Below, in pieces: positions 59,730-64,000 of a stretch of 64,000 bases of DNA (its first letter is position 1; each line of letters begins with the position of its first letter). Origin of the DNA: Actinomadura harenae (GTDB lineage Bacteria > Actinomycetota > Actinomycetes > Streptosporangiales > Streptosporangiaceae); contig NZ_RFFG01000008.1 of NCBI RefSeq assembly GCF_003696215.1, forward strand, positions 1 to 64,000, written 5' to 3'. Under the pieces are notes generated by a model. It saw only the letters and a list, made by a program, of their open reading frames with translations. It ran no database searches and was not told the DNA's origin. The position numbers and the translations under genes are program-made.

Positions 59730-61160
59730 TCATCGGTTGACTTCGACGTTCTCCAGAACACCGAGCGCGTCCGGCACGAGGACGGCCGCGGAGAAGTAGG
59801 CCGAGACCAGGTAGGACATGATCGCCTTGTCGTCGATGCCGGTGAACCGGGCCGACAGGCCGGGCTGGAGCTCGTCGGCCAGGCCCGTGCGGTGCAGGCC
59901 GATCACGCCCTGGTCGTCCTCGCCGATCCGCATCGCCAGCACCGCGCTGGTGCCGGAGTCGCTGACCCGGATCTTGTCGCAGGGGAAGATCGGCACGCCG
60001 CGCCAGGCCGTCATCCGCCGGCCGAACCGCTCGACCGTCCCCGAGTAGACGCCCTGCCGGGTGCACTCGCGGCCGAACGCGGCGATCGTGCGCGGGTGCG
60101 CCAGGTAGAACCTGGTCCCGCGGCGGCGGCTCAGGAGGTCGTCCATCGCCTCGGGCGTCGGCGGCCCGGACCGGGTCTGGATCCGCTGCTTCAGATCCGC
60201 GTTGTGCAGCAGCCCGAAGTCGCGGTTGTTGATCAGCTCGTCCTCCTCCTTCTCACGCAGCGCCTCGACGGTCAGCCGCATCTGCTGCTCGACCTGGTCC
60301 ATCGGGTCGCTGTACAGGTCGGCGACGCGGGTGTGGACGCGCAGCAGCGTCTGCGCGACGCTCAGCTCGTACTGGCGCGGGGCCGGCTCGTAGTCGGCGA
60401 ACGTCCCGGGCAGGACGGGCTCGCCGTCGTGCCCGGACGCCAGCGCGATCTCGGCCTCGCCCTTGGCGTTGGTCGCGGGGAGCGGCCGGTCGGCGTACGT
60501 CGCCAGCCGCTCGCGCAGCTCCGGATAGCGGCCGAGCAGCTCGCCGATCTGCTCGTTCGACAGGACCAGGACGGTCGTCGGGGTGACCGCCCGGTAGGCG
60601 TGCTCCCACTCGCCCGGCGCGGGCAGCAGCGCCGAGGCGCCGAAGTAGCGTCCGTCGGCGAGCAGGTCCAGCACGACCTCCGCGCCGTACTCGCCCCGCC
60701 CGACCTGCTCGACCTTCCCGTGCGCGACCAGCAGCACCCGGTCGACCGGCCCGCCGGGCTGGACGATCACGTCGCCCGGCTCGTACTCGCGCTGGACGAA
60801 CCGTCCGGCGGCGTCCTGCAGCAGCGGCTCGTCGACCCCGGCGAGCTGCGGCAGCTCGGCCAGCTCGGCCGGGATCACGCTGATCGCCGCGCCGGTGTTG
60901 ACGAACTCGACGATCCCGTCCCCGACGGTGTGCGCGAGGCGGCGGTTCACCCGGTAGGTGCCGCCCGCGACCTCCACCCAGGGCAGCAGCCGCAGCAGGT
61001 AGCGCGGCGTGATGCCCTGCATCATGGGCGCGGACTTGGTGGTCGTCGCCAGGTTCCGCGCTGCCCTGGTCGACAGGCTCAGCTGGTGGCCCCCATTGCC
61101 GGAGCCGCTGCCGGAGCCGTTCCCGGCCCCGTCGCCGTTCCCGTTGGCGGGAGTGGTCAC
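59730..61160 (-). CDS. Family 2B encapsulin shell protein with cNMP-binding domain (EshA-like), second paralog
   Basis: The 476-residue protein starts at GTG overlapping the first shell gene by 4 nt. A Gly/Asn/Ser-rich tail ([17 protein letters not shown]) comes first, then the HK97-type N-arm [22 protein letters not shown]. An inserted cyclic-nucleotide-binding domain follows at about residues 115-230 ([39 protein letters not shown]), then the shell core ([81 protein letters not shown]). It resembles Streptomyces EshA. Whether nucleotide binds is unknown: the canonical PRAAT Arg motif is not evident. Confidence 0.92.
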   Translation of the reverse strand: MTTPANGNGDGAGNGSGSGSGNGGHQLSLSTRAARNLATTTKSAPMMQGITPRYLLRLLPWVEVAGGTYRVNRRLAHTVGDGIVEFVNTGAAISVIPAELAELPQLAGVDEPLLQDAAGRFVQREYEPGDVIVQPGGPVDRVLLVAHGKVEQVGRGEYGAEVVLDLLADGRYFGASALLPAPGEWEHAYRAVTPTTVLVLSNEQIGELLGRYPELRERLATYADRPLPATNAKGEAEIALASGHDGEPVLPGTFADYEPAPRQYELSVAQTLLRVHTRVADLYSDPMDQVEQQMRLTVEALREKEEDELINNRDFGLLHNADLKQRIQTRSGPPTPEAMDDLLSRRRGTRFYLAHPRTIAAFGRECTRQGVYSGTVERFGRRMTAWRGVPIFPCDKIRVSDSGTSAVLAMRIGEDDQGVIGLHRTGLADELQPGLSARFTGIDDKAIMSYLVSAYFSAAVLVPDALGVLENVEVNR

Positions 61161-62551
61161 TGCGCCACCCCGATCTCCACGCTCTCCAGCACGGCGAGCG
61201 CGTCCGGAACCAGCACGGCGGCGGAGTAGTAGGCGCTGACCAGGTAGGACATGATCGCCTGCTCGTCGATCTGCATGAAGCGGACCGACAGGCCGGGCTG
61301 GACCTCGTCCTGGAGGCCGGTGCGGTGCAGGCCGACGACGCCCTGCGCGGACTCGCCGGTCCGCATGAGCATGATCGAGCTCGTCCGGGTCCTGCTGACC
61401 GGGATCTTGTTGCACGGGTAGATCGGCACGCCGCGCCAGGCCGGGAGGTGGTGGCCCTGGACCTCGACGGGCTCGGGGTAGACGCCCTGCCGGCTGCACT
61501 CGCGGCCGAACGCGGCGATGGCGCGCGGGTGCGCGAGGAAGAACGCGGGCTCCTTCCACACCAGGGTGAGGAGCTCGTCCATGTCGTCCGGGGTGGGCGG
61601 GCCGGACCGGGTGTGCACGCGCTGCCGCAGGTCGGCGTTGTTCAGCAGGCCGAAGTCGCGGTTGTTGACCAGCTCGTGCTCCTGCCGCTCGCGCAGCGCC
61701 TCGACGGTCAGCCGCAACTGCTGCTCGACCTGGTCCATGGGCTGGCTGTACAGGTCGGCCACGCGCGTGTGGACGCGCAGGACGGTCTGCGCGACGCTCA
61801 GCTCGTACTCGCGCGGCTCGGGCTCGTAGTCGACGAACGTGCCGGGCAGGACGGGCTCGCCGTCGTGGCCCGCCGCGAGCGCGATCTCGGCCTCGCCCTC
61901 GGCGCTGGCCGCCCTCTCCGGACGGTCCCGGAACGCGGTGACGTGCTCGCGCAGGCTCTCCGCGCGGTCGGCCAGCTCGCGGAACCGGGACGCCGCGAGG
62001 GTCAGGACGGTCGCGGCCGTGACGGCCCGGACCGAGTACGCCCAGTCGTGCGCCTCGCCGTGCAGGGCGTCGGCGCCGAAGAACGAGCCGTCCGCGAGGG
62101 TGCCGAGCACGGCCTCCCCGCCGTACTCGCCCTCGCCGACCTTCTCCAGCTTGCCGTGCGCGACGAGCACCACCGTGTCGACGGGCTGCCCGGCGGCCAC
62201 GATCACGTCGCCCGGCTCGTACTCGCGCTGCTCGAACCGGCCCGCGAGGTCGCCGAGGACGTCCTCGTCCTCGTAGCCGCGCAGCACCGGCAGCTCGCCG
62301 AGCTCGAGGGGGATCACCTGGACGTTCGCGCCGGTCTGGATGAACTCGACCCGGCCGTCCCCGACGGTGTAGGCCAGCCGCCGGTTGACCCGGTACGCAC
62401 CGCCCCCGCACTGCACCCACGGGAGCAGCTTGAGCAGCCAGCGCGAGGAGATGCCCTGCATCTGGGGCACGGACTTGGTCGTCGTCGCGAGGTTCCGCGC
62501 CGCCGCCGTCCCCAGACTCCGCTGCTGTTGGTCGGTCTGCTGTTCGGTCAC
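61157..62551 (-). CDS. Family 2B encapsulin shell protein with cNMP-binding domain (EshA-like), first paralog
   Basis: The protein of about 464 residues shares the architecture of the next gene: N-arm [20 protein letters not shown], cNMP-binding-like insert ([40 protein letters not shown]) and shell core ([98 protein letters not shown]). It lacks the Gly-rich N-terminal tail and has a Gln-rich one (TEQQTDQQQ). GTG codons at 62563 and 62560 are alternative starts. It is the first gene of the operon. Confidence 0.92.
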   Translation of the reverse strand: MTEQQTDQQQRSLGTAAARNLATTTKSVPQMQGISSRWLLKLLPWVQCGGGAYRVNRRLAYTVGDGRVEFIQTGANVQVIPLELGELPVLRGYEDEDVLGDLAGRFEQREYEPGDVIVAAGQPVDTVVLVAHGKLEKVGEGEYGGEAVLGTLADGSFFGADALHGEAHDWAYSVRAVTAATVLTLAASRFRELADRAESLREHVTAFRDRPERAASAEGEAEIALAAGHDGEPVLPGTFVDYEPEPREYELSVAQTVLRVHTRVADLYSQPMDQVEQQLRLTVEALRERQEHELVNNRDFGLLNNADLRQRVHTRSGPPTPDDMDELLTLVWKEPAFFLAHPRAIAAFGRECSRQGVYPEPVEVQGHHLPAWRGVPIYPCNKIPVSRTRTSSIMLMRTGESAQGVVGLHRTGLQDEVQPGLSVRFMQIDEQAIMSYLVSAYYSAAVLVPDALAVLESVEIGVAQ

Positions 62552-62657
62552 GCTGGACACCACCGTTCCGGTTCGTGTGTCGGCCGCCGAATGGCGTGCT
62601 CTCGCGCACGGCCTTGCCTGACCGACACGTTGCCGGAGGATGGACCGCGTGCAGCAG

Positions 62658-62715
62658 TGACACTACCCAGCGTAATCACACTGACACAACGGAAGTATTA
62701 CCTCACCTTGTGTCA
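62658..62715. promoter_or_regulatory. TGACAC repeats upstream of encapsulin operon
   Basis: TGACAC occurs at 62658-62663 and 62682-62687 and inverted at 62710-62715. TGACACAA/TTGTGTCA forms perfect 8-bp arms 18 bp apart (62682-62715). In the leftward direction TTGTGT and TAGTGT 18 bp apart could be the promoter. The remainder of 62552-62873 contains only the two hairpins listed next. Confidence 0.5.
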
Positions 62716-62770
62716 CAGAAGGTGGATCCTTTAGGTGACCCTTACCCGGGCGCGCGCCCGGGCGCGCGCG

Positions 62771-62805
62771 GCCCGGGCGCCGGGAGCGCGCGACGGCGCC
62801 CGGGC
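62771..62805. other. Strong G/C hairpin
   Basis: A perfect 12-bp stem GCCCGGGCGCCG with its complement and an 11-nt loop, embedded in alternating CG/CCCGGG sequence. There is no T-run. Confidence 0.5.
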
Positions 62806-62822
62806 CTGGAAGAAGTCGATCA

Positions 62823-62851
62823 CCCGACGATCACTCTGCGTGATCATCGGG
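62823..62851 (-). terminator. Terminator of the small membrane protein gene
   Basis: CCCGACGATCAC pairs with GTGATCATCGGG with one mismatch and a 5-nt loop, 22 bp past the stop in the leftward direction. Confidence 0.65.
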
Positions 62852-62873
62852 TCGCCGTGGGGCGGGAAGGGGC

Positions 62874-63293
62874 TTACAACCCGTCAGGAAGTTCGGGGAG
62901 CTGGACGGTGCTCTGCGTGCGGTTCGTGCCGCCGCTCCCGCCACCGTCGAGGTCCTCGTCGTCCGGGATCATCAGGAGCGCCTGCGTCGTCTGCGACTGG
63001 CGGGTGATCACGCCGCTGGACAGGACCGTGTTGCGGTGCCGCATCGCGCCGTTCTCCCGCAGGAGGTCGTCGTTCTCCTTGCGCGCCCGCGCGAGTCGCC
63101 TGGACATCCGCGCGTAGACCAGGAAACCGCCGATGGCCGTGCCGAGGACGAACCCCGCCAGCGGCAGGCCCACCAGGCGCGGCAGAGCGAGCGCCGCCCC
63201 GGCCGCGACGACGAGCGCCACCACCGCCGCGAGCGCGCCGAAATGCAGCTCCGCCCAGTCGAGGGCCGCGTTGACAGGCTTGGGGATCCGCAC
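62874..63293 (-). CDS. Small two-helix membrane protein
   Basis: The 139-residue protein has two adjacent transmembrane helices (FGALAAVVALVVAAGAALAL and LVGLPLAGFVLGTAIGGFLVYA), a basic coiled coil (MSRRLARARKENDDLLRENGAMRHRN) and a polar tail. It starts at GTG with GGAGG about 11 nt upstream. Proteins of this shape next to lpd in actinomycetes have no known function. It is divergent from lpd. Confidence 0.7.
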   Translation of the reverse strand: MRIPKPVNAALDWAELHFGALAAVVALVVAAGAALALPRLVGLPLAGFVLGTAIGGFLVYARMSRRLARARKENDDLLRENGAMRHRNTVLSSGVITRQSQTTQALLMIPDDEDLDGGGSGGTNRTQSTVQLPELPDGL

Positions 63294-63448
63294 CTTGGAC
63301 TACTCCTCCGGAGGTGTGACGGGGACGGGCGTCCATTGAACGTTACCGTCCCGCAACCAGGGCCGACCCTGACACAGTGTGACGAACGCCTCCCCGGTGA
63401 CGGCGCATAAGATGCGAGCACTGCTCCGCGCGCAATATCGTCGGAGGA

Positions 63449-64000
63449 ATGAGCGAACACTTTGACGTCGTGGTCCTGGGCGCGGGCCCGGGTGGCTATG
63501 TGGCCGCGATCCGCGCGGCCCAGCTGGGCCTGAAGACGGCCATCATCGAGGAGCGGTACTGGGGCGGTGTCTGCCTCAACGTCGGCTGCATCCCCTCGAA
63601 GGCCCTGCTGCGCAACGCCGAGCTGGCCCACATCTTCACCACCGAGCAGGAGAAGTACGGGATCAAGGCCGAGGGCCCGGTGTCGTTCGACTACGGGGTG
63701 GCCTACCAGCGCAGCCGTCAGGTCTCGGAGAAGCTCGTCAAGGGCGTCCAGTTCCTGATGAAGAAGAACAAGATCACGACCTTCGACGGCCGTGGCACGT
63801 TCACCGACCCGAACACCCTTCAGGTCGCCAAGAAGGACGGCTCGTCCGAGACCGTGACCTTCGACAACTGCATCATCGCGGCGGGCGCGCACACCCGCCT
63901 GCTGCCGGGCACCAAGCTGTCCGAGCGCGTGGTGACGTTCGAGGAGCAGATCCTCTCCTCCGAGCTGCCCGAGAGCATCGTGATCGCGGGCGCGGGCGCC
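63449..64000 (+). CDS. lpd: Dihydrolipoamide dehydrogenase, partial (runs off the edge)
   Basis: The first 184 residues are present. They show the FAD-binding [17 protein letters not shown], the redox-active disulfide [16 protein letters not shown] and [12 protein letters not shown] before the NAD-binding IVIAGAGA at the window edge. Lpd is the E3 subunit of 2-oxo-acid dehydrogenase complexes and regenerates lipoamide using NAD. GGAGG (63443-63447) is only 1 nt from the ATG, an unusually short spacing, but homology supports this start. Confidence 0.95.
   Translation, partial: MSEHFDVVVLGAGPGGYVAAIRAAQLGLKTAIIEERYWGGVCLNVGCIPSKALLRNAELAHIFTTEQEKYGIKAEGPVSFDYGVAYQRSRQVSEKLVKGVQFLMKKNKITTFDGRGTFTDPNTLQVAKKDGSSETVTFDNCIIAAGAHTRLLPGTKLSERVVTFEEQILSSELPESIVIAGAGA

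Noticed and set aside
58535-62551. 2-methylisoborneol biosynthesis cluster
   Set aside because: EshA-like shells occur in that cluster, but no terpene cyclase or GPP methyltransferase gene is present here.

Overview
The window comes from a very G+C-rich filamentous actinomycete. The likely source is a member of the Streptosporangiales/Thermomonosporaceae or a relative. Supporting signs are extreme G/C third positions, frequent GTG starts, several TANNNT boxes 6-7 nt upstream of start codons (leaderless transcription), a complete conservon (cvnABCD plus a CYP157-type P450), an HbpS/SenS/SenR-like heme-redox sensing set, Family 2B encapsulin shells, two sedolisins and many two-component systems. 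No phage integrase, transposase or CRISPR array was seen.

Layout, left half. 1-1.2 kb: a MocR (PLP-dependent GntR) regulator, cut by the left edge, is divergent from a pyridoxamine-phosphate-oxidase-like protein. 1.2-2 kb: oligoribonuclease (orn) and tRNA-His. 2.3-7.7 kb: a serine hydrolase, a P450, a DUF3592 protein, an atypical LuxR regulator, tRNA-Lys, a STAS protein and a GNAT. 7.8-10.5 kb: a FHA-FHA-ABC exporter like mycobacterial Rv1747. 10.8-13.1 kb: a DUF2993 protein, a second identical tRNA-Lys and a CapA-like lipoprotein. 13.1-15.9 kb: decayed ABC and PadR-like fragments, then a HTH/ClpN/ABC-ATPase/ABC-permease operon behind a palindromic operator. 16-21.1 kb: two secreted S53 peptidases flank a membrane protein and a secreted serine hydrolase. 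21.3-24.4 kb: a membrane-anchored Mrr-type nuclease, then a NarL-type response regulator and kinase divergent from an HbpS/GlcG-like secreted protein. 24.5-30.6 kb: DUF2207, a phosphoesterase lipoprotein, and the iron-uptake pair efeB/efeO without efeU; PHO-box-like repeats lie upstream of the last two transcription units.

Layout, right half. 31-37.2 kb: conservon cvnA-B-C-D-E followed by a convergent second P450. 37.4-41 kb: a small unknown ORF, a membrane-bound beta-helix-like protein and a GT-B-like protein. 41-43.8 kb: the most unusual locus, an NLR-like STAND protein (degenerate NTPase plus TPR) whose extreme N terminus carries an amyloid/RHIM-like motif. The same motif ends a small helical protein encoded divergently next to it. 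43.8-46.7 kb: a secreted protein plus ABC pair. 46.7-50.1 kb: an esterase, a quinone oxidoreductase, a VOC protein and an APH-like kinase. 50-55.9 kb: a NUDIX/response-regulator/kinase operon divergent from a MacB/FtsX-type ABC transporter. 56-58.5 kb: a Cys-rich mini-protein, a DinB-type protein, an AraC regulator and a TetR regulator. 58.5-62.6 kb: a polyprenyl diphosphate synthase with a disordered N terminus behind two tandem Family 2B encapsulin shell genes. 62.9-64 kb: a small membrane protein and the start of lpd, which runs off the right edge.

The strongest candidates for an under-described system are the paired amyloid-motif NLR/effector at 41049-43757 and the two-shell encapsulin with prenyl-synthase cargo at 58535-62551.
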